Assembly (NCBI GenBank): GCA_031277795.1
Contig: JAITLQ010000012.1
Location: 1 to 64,000, forward strand
From: Arthrobacter sp.
Lineage (GTDB): Bacteria; Actinomycetota; Actinomycetes; Actinomycetales; Micrococcaceae
DNA length: 64,000 nucleotides
Reading direction: 5' to 3'
Shown here: positions 17,174-25,504 of the stretch, in pieces
How positions within the stretch are numbered: position 1 is the stretch's first letter
How the letters are laid out: each line of letters begins with the position of its first letter
Notes under the pieces: generated by a model
What the model saw: only the letters and a program-made list of their open reading frames with translations
Database searches by the model: none
What the model was told of the DNA's origin: nothing
Translations under genes and position numbers: made by a program

Positions 17174-17247
17174 CCCCCCGCGTGCCCGCGCCGTCGGCGC
17201 GCGGGCACCACACGACGTCGAGCACCAAGGAACGCCGAGGAAGACGC

Positions 17248-17285
17248 AACGGGCCCCACCCCCTTTTCGGGGGGCGGGGCCCGTT
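17248..17285. terminator. Bidirectional terminator hairpin
   Basis: A 16-bp near-perfect GC-rich stem (17248-17263 with about 17270-17285) and a T-rich loop, followed by GTTCTT on the + strand. It lies between the convergent DUF808 and permease genes. A shorter hairpin sits just before it, around 17183-17206. Confidence 0.85.
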
Positions 17286-17312
17286 GTTCTTGGGTGCGCC
17301 CGGTGGCCGGGG

Positions 17313-18806
17313 CTAGTGGACGTCGCCGCTGAGGTCCCGGGCGTCGAGGCCCCCGTTGATCGCGTACTGCTCCTCCGGGGAGAGCACGAGGCGGTGGCGA
17401 CCGTAGAACCCGAAGATCAGGAGCATGACCACGTAGATGACGGCGATCGCGACGATGGCCGGCAGGTAGGAGGGATTGAGCAGGAAACCCACGAAGATGA
17501 ACGCCGAGATGACGGCGGCCGCGACGGCCCCGCCGATCCCCCACGGGGAGCGATACGGGCGCTTGGCGTTCGGGAACTTCTTGCGCAGCACGATGAAGGC
17601 GAGCATCTGCATGAAGTAGGCCACCACGGCGCCCCAGACGGCGATGTTCAGCACGATCATGCCGGCCACGCCGGTGGAACCGCCCGCCCACTGCACGACG
17701 AGCAGGGCCACGTAGCCGATGATCGCGCCGGCCACGAGGGCGACCCACGGAGTGTGGCGCTTGCCCGTCAGGGACAGGAATCGCGGGTAGTACCCGGCGC
17801 GGGAGAGGGAGTACATGTTGCGGCCGTAGGCAAACATGATGCCCTGCAGGCTCGCGAGCAGGCCCACGAGGGCAAAGAGCGCCAGCACGGCGGCGACGCC
17901 GTCGCCCACGATGGCGCGGAAGCCGTCCAACAGGGGCTCGCCCGAGGCGCCCGTGGCGTCGGCGCCGAGGACGCCCGTGTTGAAGAAGAGCACGAGCAGG
18001 CCCGTGACGATGAGCGTGCCGCGGGCCCAGAGGCCGGCGCGCGGGATGTCCTGGGTGGGGTTGTGTGATTCCTCCGCGGCCAGCGGCAGCTCCTCGATGC
18101 CGAGGAAGAGCCACATGGCAAAGGGCAGGGCAAAGAGGATGGGCAGCACGCCGTGCGGCAGGAACGCGCTCTGTCCGGCGTCGGGCACGATGTCCCACAG
18201 TCGGTCGACGGAGAACTGGCCGGAGAAGAGGGCCATGGCGGCAAACACCACGATGATGGCCACCGAGATGACGGAGACGACGATCGCGAACTTGAAGGAG
18301 ATCGCGGCGCCGGCCGAGTTCAGCGCGACGAAGGCGACGTAGAGGATGAGCCACCACACGGGTTGCGGCAGGGAGAAGTTGAGCAGCTCGGAGGTGATCG
18401 CGTCCGCGTAGGAGGCGGAGAAGAAGACGATCACCGCGGTGGTGGCCACGTACTCCACGGTCTCGGCGAGGCCCGTGACGAAGCCGGCCCAGGGACCCAT
18501 GGCGGCGCGGCCGAACGAGTAGGCGCCGCCCGTGTGCGGCATGGCGGCGGCCATCTCTCCGATGGAGAAGACGAGGCCGTAGTACATCACCACGAGGATC
18601 GCGAAGGCGATCAGCATGCCGCCGAAGCCGGCCTGCGTGATGCCGGCGTTCCAGCCGGAGAAGTTGCCGGAGATCACGGCGCCCACGGCGAGGCCCCAGA
18701 GGCCGATCACCCCGGCCGAACGCTTGAGCTGACGTTTATCGAAGTACTGCTCATCAGCGCTGGCGTACGTGACGCCACCGACCTTCATGACTTGTTGCTC
18801 GCTCAT
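17313..18806 (-). CDS. APC-family permease, ethanolamine permease-like
   Basis: A 497-residue amino acid-polyamine-organocation transporter with about 12 transmembrane helices. The N-terminal GVIGLWGLAVGAVISGNFSG block is the form seen in ethanolamine permeases (Eat/EutP type). The ATG at 18806 has GAGG seven bases upstream. It is transcribed divergently from the gamma-glutamyl-amide synthetase operon, sharing a 187-base control region. That context supports uptake of ethanolamine or a related amine. The exact substrate is an inference. Confidence 0.85.
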   Translation of the reverse strand: MSEQQVMKVGGVTYASADEQYFDKRQLKRSAGVIGLWGLAVGAVISGNFSGWNAGITQAGFGGMLIAFAILVVMYYGLVFSIGEMAAAMPHTGGAYSFGRAAMGPWAGFVTGLAETVEYVATTAVIVFFSASYADAITSELLNFSLPQPVWWLILYVAFVALNSAGAAISFKFAIVVSVISVAIIVVFAAMALFSGQFSVDRLWDIVPDAGQSAFLPHGVLPILFALPFAMWLFLGIEELPLAAEESHNPTQDIPRAGLWARGTLIVTGLLVLFFNTGVLGADATGASGEPLLDGFRAIVGDGVAAVLALFALVGLLASLQGIMFAYGRNMYSLSRAGYYPRFLSLTGKRHTPWVALVAGAIIGYVALLVVQWAGGSTGVAGMIVLNIAVWGAVVAYFMQMLAFIVLRKKFPNAKRPYRSPWGIGGAVAAAVISAFIFVGFLLNPSYLPAIVAIAVIYVVMLLIFGFYGRHRLVLSPEEQYAINGGLDARDLSGDVH

Positions 18807-18927
18807 CCCAAACCTCACTGACGCGTGTTCACGTCCCCGGGGATCCGGGGCGTGGAAGGGGTGCTGCTGATGGGCGCACACGCTACGGGGATTAATGGTT
18901 GTGTGTCCATACCTTTGTGTGGTTCAG

Positions 18928-18943
18928 TGTGTCGCGTGACACA
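18928..18943. promoter_or_regulatory. Palindromic operator candidate (TGTGTC-N4-GACACA)
   Basis: Perfect 6-bp inverted repeat with a 4-base spacer in the divergent promoter region of the permease and synthetase genes. Its TGT...ACA form fits operators of GntR/FadR-type repressors; one such regulator is encoded at the end of the operon. Binding is inferred, not shown. Confidence 0.45.
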
Positions 18944-18993
18944 GCGGACCGGCACAGGGTCCCCAGCACAGCCCCACGGCGGAAGGCAGCACC

Positions 18994-20361
18994 ATGCACA
19001 GCAGTTCCGGCAACCTGAGCCTCGAGGAGCTTCGCTCCGGCGTGGCCGATGGCACCTACGACACCGTGATCGTCGGCTTCACCGACATGCAGGGGCGGCT
19101 CGTGGGCAAGCGGGTCTCGGCGCGCCTCTTCAGCGAGGAGGTGGCCGCGCACGGAGCCGAGTGCTGCAACTACCTGCTGGCGGTCGACGTGGACATGAAC
19201 ACGGTCTCCGGCTACGCGATCTCCAGCTGGGAGCGCGGCTACGGCGACATGGTGATGAAGCCGGACCTCGGCACGCTGCGCACCATTCCCTGGCTGCCCG
19301 GGACGGCCCTCGTCACCGCCGACCTGTACTGGCTCGACGACGCCCCGGTGAAGCAATCGCCCCGCCAGATCCTCTCGGCGCAGCTGGCCCGCCTGGCGCA
19401 GCACGGTTGGACCCCGTTCGTTGGCACGGAGCTCGAGTTCATCGTCTTCGACACCCCCTACCGCCAGGCCTGGAAGCAGGCCTACCGCGACCTCACGCCG
19501 GCCACCGACTACAACGTCGACTACGACCTGCAGGCCTCCACCCGCATGGAGCCGCTCATGCGGGACATCCGCGTCTCCATGGACGGCGCGGGGATGTACG
19601 GCGAGGGCATCAAGGGCGAATGCAACTTGGGGCAGCAGGAGATCGCCTTCCGCTACGCGGACGCCCTGACCACGTGCGATAACCACTCCGTCTACAAGAA
19701 CGGTTCCAAGGAGATCGCCGAGCAACACGGCAAGTCGATCACCTTCATGGCCAAGTTCAACGAGCGCGAGGGCAACTCGTGCCACGTGCACCTCTCCCTG
19801 CGCGACGACGCGGGCACGCCCGTCTTCGCCGACGCAGCGGACGAGCACGGCATGAGTGAGATGTTCAAGCACTTCCTCGCCGGCCAGCTGGCCGCCCTGC
19901 GCGAGTTCACGCTCTTCTTTGCCCCCAACATCAACTCCTACAAGCGCTTCGTCCCCGGTTCCTTTGCCCCCACCGCCGTGGCGTGGGGACTCGATAACCG
20001 CACGTGCGCCCTGCGCATCGTGGGCCATGGCCAGTCGCTGCGCTTCGAGAACCGCGTGCCGGGCGGCGACGTCAACCAGTACCTCGCCGTCTCGGCCATG
20101 ATCGCCGCCGGCCTCTACGGCATCGAACACGAGCTTGAGCTTCCGGAGGCGCTCACGGGCAACGCCTACGCCTCCGACGCGGAGCACGTCCCGCACACGC
20201 TCTCCGAGGCGGCCGACCTCTTCGAGCGCAGCGCCATCGCCCGCGCCGCGTTCGGCGACGACGTCGTTGAGCACTACGTGAACAACGCCCGCGTGGAGCT
20301 GGCCGCCTTCGAATCCGCCGTGACCGATTGGGAGCGCTTCCGTGGCTTCGAGCGCCTCTGA
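18994..20361 (+). CDS. Glutamine synthetase-like gamma-glutamyl-amine ligase
   Basis: A 455-residue member of the GlnA superfamily. The GS beta-grasp domain is at about 25-110 and the catalytic domain runs to the C-terminus. ATP/glutamate-site motifs include GTELEFIVFD, KFNEREGNSCHVHLSL (Glu and His metal ligands), NSYKRFVPGSFAPT and the FENRVPGGDVNQYLA block. It lacks the features of GSI nitrogen-assimilation enzymes and matches the group that glutamylates amines (GlnA3/GlnA4 of Streptomyces, IpuC, PuuA). The adjoining ethanolamine-type permease and alcohol/aldehyde oxidising genes favour gamma-glutamylethanolamide formation. GGAAGG precedes the ATG. Confidence 0.9.
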   Translation: MHSSSGNLSLEELRSGVADGTYDTVIVGFTDMQGRLVGKRVSARLFSEEVAAHGAECCNYLLAVDVDMNTVSGYAISSWERGYGDMVMKPDLGTLRTIPWLPGTALVTADLYWLDDAPVKQSPRQILSAQLARLAQHGWTPFVGTELEFIVFDTPYRQAWKQAYRDLTPATDYNVDYDLQASTRMEPLMRDIRVSMDGAGMYGEGIKGECNLGQQEIAFRYADALTTCDNHSVYKNGSKEIAEQHGKSITFMAKFNEREGNSCHVHLSLRDDAGTPVFADAADEHGMSEMFKHFLAGQLAALREFTLFFAPNINSYKRFVPGSFAPTAVAWGLDNRTCALRIVGHGQSLRFENRVPGGDVNQYLAVSAMIAAGLYGIEHELELPEALTGNAYASDAEHVPHTLSEAADLFERSAIARAAFGDDVVEHYVNNARVELAAFESAVTDWERFRGFERL

Positions 20362-21091
20362 TCCCGCGCCGATCATCGGCGTCACCACCTACCTCGAGCG
20401 GGCCCAGACGGGGGTCTGGGACGTGCAGGCGAGCTTCCTGCCGAAGGTCTACATCGACGCCGTGACGGACGCCGGCGGGATCGCCGTGCTGCTCCCCCCG
20501 CAGCCGGGCTCCCCGGAGGCCGCGGCCGCCGTCGTCGGGCGCCTCGACGGGCTCATCGTCTCCGGGGGTGCCGACGTCGACCCGGCGCTCTACGGCCAGG
20601 CGGCCCATCCCAGGACGGGCGCCCCGCGCGTCGACCGCGACGCGTGGGAGACCGCGCTGCTCCTCGCAGCGGCGGCGGCCGACGTCCCCTACCTCGGCAT
20701 CTGCCGCGGGGCCCAGGTGCTCAACGTGGCCCGCGGGGGCACCTTGCACCAGCACCTCCCCGACCTGGTGGGCGACGAGCGCTACCAGCCGGGGGTCGCC
20801 CAGTTCGGCACGGAACCCGTCAGCGTCGACGCCGGGACGGCGCTCGCCGCGCTGATCGGGGACGGGGTCGACGCGCGGGTCTACCACCATCAGGCCATCG
20901 ACGCCGTGGGTGAGGGGCTTCTCGTTACCGCCCGCAGCGCGGACGGCGTGATCGAGGCGATCGAGGACCCGGACGCCCGGTTCGGGGTGGCCGTGCAGTG
21001 GCACCCGGAGGAAGACGCCACCGACCGCCGGCTGTTTGCCGGCCTGGTCGCCGCCGCCCAAGCATTCGCCCGCCAGAAGCAGGAGCACTAG
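20342..21091 (+). CDS. Class I glutamine amidotransferase-like gamma-glutamyl hydrolase (PuuD-like)
   Basis: A 249-residue peptidase C26/PuuD-type enzyme that hydrolyses gamma-glutamyl amides. The nucleophile elbow GICRGAQ carries C121, and the catalytic His-Glu pair is in QWHPEED (about 219-225). The SGGADVDPALYG segment is typical of the family. The GTG at 20342 overlaps the end of the ligase gene by 20 bases, and the next gene starts immediately after its stop, showing tight coupling. Its likely role is the final step: releasing glutamate from the gamma-glutamylated oxidised amine. Confidence 0.92.
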   Translation: MASSASDPAPIIGVTTYLERAQTGVWDVQASFLPKVYIDAVTDAGGIAVLLPPQPGSPEAAAAVVGRLDGLIVSGGADVDPALYGQAAHPRTGAPRVDRDAWETALLLAAAAADVPYLGICRGAQVLNVARGGTLHQHLPDLVGDERYQPGVAQFGTEPVSVDAGTALAALIGDGVDARVYHHQAIDAVGEGLLVTARSADGVIEAIEDPDARFGVAVQWHPEEDATDRRLFAGLVAAAQAFARQKQEH

Positions 21092-22450
21092 ATGTCGAAG
21101 CACACCATCCTTAACCCGGCCGACGAGTCCCTCGTCGCCGAGGTGGAAGGCCTCGGCGCCCCGGAGACCGACGAGGCGGTCGCCCGCGCCAAGGTGGCCC
21201 AGCGCGGCTGGGCCGCCCTCTCCCCCGCCGACCGGGCCCTCGGCCTGCGCAGGTTCGCGTCCGCCGTCGAGCAGGCCATTCCCGAACTCGCCGCCCTCGA
21301 GGTGCGCAATTCGGGCCATCCCATCGGCAACGCGACCTGGGAGGCCGGGCACGTCAGGGACGTCCTGAACTACTACTCGGCCGCGCCGGAGCGGCTCATC
21401 GGCGCGCAGATCCCCGTGGCGGGCGGCGTCGACGTCACCTTCCACGAGCCCATCGGCGTGGTGGGCGTCATCACGCCGTGGAACTTCCCCATGACGATCG
21501 CCTCGTGGGGGTTCGCCCCGGCGCTCGCCGCCGGGAACGCCGTGGTGCTCAAGCCGGCGGAGTGGACGCCGCTCACGAGCCTGCGCCTGGCCGAGCTCGC
21601 GCTCGAGGCGGGCCTGCCTGAGGGGCTCTTCCAGGTGCTGCCAGGCAAGGGATCCGAGGTAGGGGCCCGCCTCGTCGAGCATCCGGACGTGGGCAAGCTC
21701 GTCTTCACGGGGTCGACGGCCGTGGGGACGCGGCTCGCGGCGACCGCCGCCGAGCGGGTCAAGCGCGTGACCCTCGAACTGGGCGGCAAGAGCGCCAACA
21801 TCGTCTTCGCCGACGCCGACCTCGAGAAGGCGGCGGCGACGGCCCCTTCGAGCGTGTTCGATAACTCCGGGCAGGATTGCTGCGCGCGCTCGCGGCTGCT
21901 GGTGCAGGCGAGCGTCTACGACGAGTTCATGGAGCGCTTCGAGACGGCGGTCAAGGACTTCAGGGTCGGGGACCCGACCCTGGCCGAGACCCAGATGGGT
22001 CCGCTCGTCTCGGCGCAGCACCGCGATCGCGTGGCGGGGTACGTGCCCGACGACGCGCCGGTCGCCTTTCGGGGGTCCGCCCCCTCGGGTCCGGGGTATT
22101 GGTTCGCCCCGACCGTGCTGACGCCGGAGTGCGGCGACCGCGTGGTGCGCGAGGAGATCTTCGGCCCTGTGGTGTCGGTGCTGCGCTTCGAGGACGAGGC
22201 GGACGCCATCGCCCTGGCCAATAGCAGCGAGTACGGGCTCTCCGGTTCCCTCTTCACGCGCGACCTGGGCCGGGCGCTGCGGGTCAGCCGCGCCGTCGAG
22301 GCGGGAAACCTTTCCGTCAACTCCCACTCCTCCGTGCGCTACTCCACGCCCTTCGGCGGCTTCAAGCGCTCGGGTCTCGGGCGCGAGCTGGGTCCGGAGG
22401 CCGCCGAGCACTTCACCGAAACCAAGAACGTCTTCTACAGCGCCGACTAG
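21092..22450 (+). CDS. NAD(P)-dependent aldehyde dehydrogenase
   Basis: A 452-residue ALDH superfamily enzyme. The Rossmann cofactor segment GVVGVITPWNFP, the FTGSTAVG motif, the glutamate in LELGGKS and the catalytic cysteine in GQDCC (C263) are all present. The C-terminal PFGGFKRSGLGRELG motif is typical. It follows the amidase stop directly, with AGGAG upstream of the ATG. In the operon context it should oxidise the gamma-glutamyl amino-aldehyde to the acid. It is about 30 residues shorter at the N-terminus than many relatives. Confidence 0.93.
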   Translation: MSKHTILNPADESLVAEVEGLGAPETDEAVARAKVAQRGWAALSPADRALGLRRFASAVEQAIPELAALEVRNSGHPIGNATWEAGHVRDVLNYYSAAPERLIGAQIPVAGGVDVTFHEPIGVVGVITPWNFPMTIASWGFAPALAAGNAVVLKPAEWTPLTSLRLAELALEAGLPEGLFQVLPGKGSEVGARLVEHPDVGKLVFTGSTAVGTRLAATAAERVKRVTLELGGKSANIVFADADLEKAAATAPSSVFDNSGQDCCARSRLLVQASVYDEFMERFETAVKDFRVGDPTLAETQMGPLVSAQHRDRVAGYVPDDAPVAFRGSAPSGPGYWFAPTVLTPECGDRVVREEIFGPVVSVLRFEDEADAIALANSSEYGLSGSLFTRDLGRALRVSRAVEAGNLSVNSHSSVRYSTPFGGFKRSGLGRELGPEAAEHFTETKNVFYSAD

Positions 22451-22479
22451 TCGTCGCCCCAACCGCGAAAGGTCATCCC

Positions 22480-23271
22480 ATGAGCGAGATCACCCCCATC
22501 GACCTGACCGCCCGCCTGGCCGGCAAGGTCGCCGTCATCACGGGCGGCGCCAGCGGCATCGGCCTGGCCACCGCCAAGCGACTGGCCGCGGAGGGCGCCA
22601 AGGTCGTCATCGGCGACCTGGCCCCGGAACCCGGGCAGGCAGCCGCCGACGCCGTCGGAGGCGCCTTCGTCCAAGTGGACGTCACGAGCAAGGAGCAGGT
22701 CGACCACCTCTTCGACGAGGCGGCGCGCCTGTACGGTTCGGTCGACATCGCCTTCAACAACGCCGGGATCTCCCCGCCGGATGACGATTCGATCGAGACC
22801 ACCGAGCTGGACGCCTGGGACAAGGTGCAGCTCGTCAACCTCACGAGCGTGTACCTCTGCTCCCGCGCCGCCCTGCGGCACATGAAGGCCCAGGGCTCCG
22901 GATCGATCATCAACACCGCCTCGTTCGTGGCGGTGATGGGCTCCGCCACCTCACAGATCTCCTACACGGCGTCCAAGGGCGGCGTGCTGGCCATGAGCCG
23001 CGAGTTGGGTGTGCAGTTCGCGAGGGACGGGATCCGCGTCAACGCGCTCTGCCCCGGGCCCGTGAACACGCCGCTGCTCCAGGAGCTCTTTGCCAAGGAT
23101 CCGGAACGCGCCCAACGCCGCCTGGTCCACGTGCCGGTGGGCCGCTTCGCCGATCCGTCGGAGATGGCCGCGGCCGTGGCCTTCCTCGCCAGCGACGACG
23201 CCTCCTTCATCACCGCGTCCACCTTCCTGGTCGACGGCGGCCTCAGCGCCGCATACACGACGCCGCTGTGA
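22480..23271 (+). CDS. Short-chain dehydrogenase/reductase
   Basis: A 263-residue classical SDR. The nucleotide motif TGGASGIG (about residues 22-29), NNAG (about 92), catalytic serine region NTASF, YTASK with active-site Tyr and Lys (about 164-168) and the PGPVNT motif are clear. Annotation pipelines would name it 3-oxoacyl-ACP reductase, but the operon suggests an alcohol dehydrogenase role, turning the hydroxyl of gamma-glutamylethanolamide into an aldehyde for the ALDH encoded just upstream. RBS GCGAAAGG lies before the ATG at 22480. Confidence 0.9.
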   Translation: MSEITPIDLTARLAGKVAVITGGASGIGLATAKRLAAEGAKVVIGDLAPEPGQAAADAVGGAFVQVDVTSKEQVDHLFDEAARLYGSVDIAFNNAGISPPDDDSIETTELDAWDKVQLVNLTSVYLCSRAALRHMKAQGSGSIINTASFVAVMGSATSQISYTASKGGVLAMSRELGVQFARDGIRVNALCPGPVNTPLLQELFAKDPERAQRRLVHVPVGRFADPSEMAAAVAFLASDDASFITASTFLVDGGLSAAYTTPL

Positions 23272-23283
23272 GGTTCGCTTCAT

Positions 23284-23289
23284 TAGTCT
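23284..23289 (+). promoter_or_regulatory. -10 element of the FadR-type regulator (leaderless)
   Basis: TAGTCT, six bases, then the GTG start at 23296. It suggests that the regulator has its own leaderless promoter besides operon read-through. Confidence 0.5.
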
Positions 23290-23295
23290 GGTGAG

Positions 23296-24087
23296 GTGAA
23301 GAACGTGTCGAGCGACGCCAGCGGGGCGAACACGCCGGGCGAGGGGATGGCGGATCCGCCCCTCGATCCCGGCGTGTTGCTCCGCCCCAACCACGCGGCG
23401 AACGCCTTCGAGGAGACGGTGCACTCGCTGCTGCAGACCATCAGGCTCGGGGTGATCGGGCCGGGCCAGCGCCTCCCGGCCGAGCGGGAGCTGGCCGTCA
23501 TGCTCGGCGTGTCTCGCGACACCCTGCGCGACGCGATGGGCTCGCTGGCCGAGGCGGGCTACGTCGTGGCCAAGCGCGGCAGGTACGGGGGTACCTTCGT
23601 CGCCGACCCGGTGCCGGGGAGCACCCCGGTGGTGGGGATCGACGGCGGCCTGCGGCAACGCGAGAGCGTGCCGGCCTCCGAGGTCGACGACGCCCTCGTC
23701 TTGCGCAGGGTGCTCGAGGTCGGGGCGGCGAAGCAGGCCGCCGCTGCCGCCGTCCCCGCGGCGGCCGCCCGGCGCCTCGAGGTGGCGCTCGCCGAGTGCA
23801 GCGAGGCGCCGCTCGAGGACTACCGCCGGCTCGACGCCCGCCTGCACCTGCTCGTCGCGGAGCTCAGCGGAAGCATGAGCGTCCTGCGGCTCGTGGCCGA
23901 GGTGCGCATGCGGGTCAACGAGTTGCTCGATCGCATCCCCTTGCTTCCGCCCAACATCCAGCACTCGAACGAGCAGCACGAGGCGCTGGTCCGCGCGATC
24001 GTGGCCGGGGACGCCGACGCGGCGGCCCGGGTGATGGAGGAACACGTGGCCGGTTCCGAGGCGCTGCTGCGCGGCTTCCTGACCTAG
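23296..24087 (+). CDS. GntR-family regulator, FadR/FCD subfamily
   Basis: A 263-residue regulator. The winged helix (about residues 33-100) shows the GntR signature: LGVIGPGQRLPAERELA, then LGVSRDTLRDAMGSLAEAGYV. An all-helical FCD ligand domain follows (about 125-250) with metal-ligand-like Asp/His positions (DYRRLDARLHLLV; HEALVRAIVAGD). It lies 24 bases after the SDR and probably represses the amine operon and the divergent permease; the palindrome at 18928 is a candidate site. The first 30 residues are a Gly/Pro-rich extension. Confidence 0.9.
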   Translation: MKNVSSDASGANTPGEGMADPPLDPGVLLRPNHAANAFEETVHSLLQTIRLGVIGPGQRLPAERELAVMLGVSRDTLRDAMGSLAEAGYVVAKRGRYGGTFVADPVPGSTPVVGIDGGLRQRESVPASEVDDALVLRRVLEVGAAKQAAAAAVPAAAARRLEVALAECSEAPLEDYRRLDARLHLLVAELSGSMSVLRLVAEVRMRVNELLDRIPLLPPNIQHSNEQHEALVRAIVAGDADAAARVMEEHVAGSEALLRGFLT

Positions 24088-24126
24088 CCTCTCGGTCCAC
24101 GGGGCGGCGCGGGGCCTCGGTACCAG

Positions 24127-24735
24127 CTACCCGCGCAGGGCCAGCCCGACGCCGGCGCAGCCGGCCGCCGCGAGCACGGAGACGAGCGTCCCCAAGATGA
24201 ATCGCTCCGAGGTTGCCTGCCCGTGCGCCTGCTTGAGTTCGGGGAAACGGCCGAGCCCCTTGACGGCCAGGACCACCGCGAGCCCCTCCGGCCACCCGGC
24301 CAGCAGCGTGGACGCGATGGCCAGGCGTTCGAACACGCCGATCAGCGCCCCACCGCGCAGCAGCGCCGAGCCCGGGTCGGCCGGTGCCTCCGGTGTCCCC
24401 GGGGCGGGGAGCACCGGCGTCGCCGCCGGGGCGCTGGCCGGGCCCTCCTGCACGGGGGCTTCCGTGGCGCGACCGACCACCCTGGTGGCCGACAGCGCGG
24501 CCACGGTGAGAGCGGAGCCCAGGCCCACCGCCGCGATCACGGCAGCGGGGGCGGCGAGCCAGGCGGGCGCGCGCGGTGCGTCCTGGAGGGCGAGGATGCA
24601 CGCCGCCCCGGCCAGGAGCGCGCCAAACAAGGCAAGCAGTCGCACCTGAAGCGCGCTGAGGGCCGCGGTCCCCCACGCGACCGGCGCGCAGACGAGACCG
24701 GAGAGGCCAAGCAGGACGGCGCCCACGATGCTCAT
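24127..24735 (-). CDS. Hypothetical membrane protein, partner of SatD-like gene
   Basis: A 202-residue protein with three N-terminal hydrophobic helices (about residues 3-22, 30-50, 60-82), a Pro/Ala-rich linker (95-120) and one or two C-terminal helices (about 130-150, 180-200). I recognise no catalytic motif. Its ATG overlaps the stop of the upstream SatD-like gene (ATGA), so the two products are made together. Related actinobacterial genomes often carry such pairs, but a function is not established. Confidence 0.75.
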   Translation of the reverse strand: MSIVGAVLLGLSGLVCAPVAWGTAALSALQVRLLALFGALLAGAACILALQDAPRAPAWLAAPAAVIAAVGLGSALTVAALSATRVVGRATEAPVQEGPASAPAATPVLPAPGTPEAPADPGSALLRGGALIGVFERLAIASTLLAGWPEGLAVVLAVKGLGRFPELKQAHGQATSERFILGTLVSVLAAAGCAGVGLALRG

Positions 24736-25406
24736 GCGCCCACCCCCGTCTCGGTGTTCTGCCGGGCCTCGCCCTCATCAGGCGCCGCTTCGATGTCGCC
24801 GAGGGCAACGATGACCGCGCGGGTGAGCGCCTGGCACTCCTCGAACCAGGCGGCGTTCAGGCGGGCGGAGACGGCCTGTTGGCTCACGCCGAGCTCGGCG
24901 GCGATGCGCGCCTGGCCCCAGCCCCTCTCGCGCAAGCGGCACGCGCTCCATTGCTCCTCGCTGCGGCGGCGCAGGCTCAGGGCGATGAGCGCGAGTTCGG
25001 CCTCGAGCCGGGCCGCGCGCGCCGAGGGGTCCTCGGACGGGAGGCCGGCCGGTCGCTGGCGTTCCTGCCCCGGCAGGCTCAGCGCCACGCGCGCCTGGGT
25101 GCGCTTGGAGCGTTCGACGGCGTCCCTGGCCGCCTCGAAGGCCGGGCCGGAACCGGCCCTGGTCTCTTGCGGTAAGGGGGCGTTGACCCTGCCGACGCCG
25201 AGGCCGACGTTCCACTCCCCCGTGCCGGCGGCGTCGAGTGCTGCCCCCACGGCCGCGGCGGCGTCGTCGAACACCGCCTGCACCTCGTCGCCCGCCGTGC
25301 GCTGGAAGGCGCGCAGGGTGGGGTGGTGCCCCAGCAGCTCGAGCAGCTGGGGCACCCGATCCCCGCTGCGGCGGGAGCCGCGCTGGTCTACCGTGACAAC
25401 GATCAT
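24732..25406 (-). CDS. SatD-like protein with C-terminal helix-turn-helix
   Basis: A 224-residue protein. The N-terminal half (MIVVTVDQRGSRRSGD, then VQAVFDDAAAAV and GVGRVNAPLP) resembles the SatD family. The C-terminal part has a helix-turn-helix, WGQARIAAELGVSQQAVSARL (cited in part), as in sigma region 4-like DNA binders. I chose the ATG at 25406, which has a TAGGCT -10-like box six bases before it. A TTG two codons upstream is possible but unlikely. An 18-bp inverted repeat just upstream suggests autoregulation. Its ligand is unknown. Confidence 0.78.
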   Translation of the reverse strand: MIVVTVDQRGSRRSGDRVPQLLELLGHHPTLRAFQRTAGDEVQAVFDDAAAAVGAALDAAGTGEWNVGLGVGRVNAPLPQETRAGSGPAFEAARDAVERSKRTQARVALSLPGQERQRPAGLPSEDPSARAARLEAELALIALSLRRRSEEQWSACRLRERGWGQARIAAELGVSQQAVSARLNAAWFEECQALTRAVIVALGDIEAAPDEGEARQNTETGVGA

Positions 25407-25412
25407 GAACAA

Positions 25413-25418
25413 AGCCTA
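25413..25418 (-). promoter_or_regulatory. -10 element of the SatD-like gene (leaderless)
   Basis: TAGGCT on the - strand, then six bases, then the ATG at 25406. Confidence 0.5.
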
Positions 25419-25422
25419 GACA

Positions 25423-25440
25423 TTGTTTCCCGAAAAACAA
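25423..25440. promoter_or_regulatory. Inverted repeat TTGTTT-N6-AAACAA
   Basis: Perfect 6-bp arms with a 6-base spacer, just upstream of the -10 of the SatD-like gene and about 65 bases from the divergent DUF3054 start. It is a candidate operator for the HTH protein encoded next to it. Confidence 0.4.
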
Positions 25441-25489
25441 GGCCTGGTATTTGTGAAGCATCCGCCGCGCCGCACCGGGCCGGCGCCCC

Positions 25490-25497
25490 TATAGAAT
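25490..25497 (+). promoter_or_regulatory. -10 element TATAGAAT of the DUF3054 gene
   Basis: TATAGAAT ends seven bases before the ATG at 25505. No ribosome-binding site is seen, so the message is probably leaderless. Confidence 0.5.
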
Positions 25498-25504
25498 CTG
25501 ATGC

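Noticed and set aside
20153-22462. 769-residue - strand ORF opposite the amidase and ALDH genes
   Set aside because: Antisense of genes with complete active-site motifs; Arg/Gly/His-rich composition.
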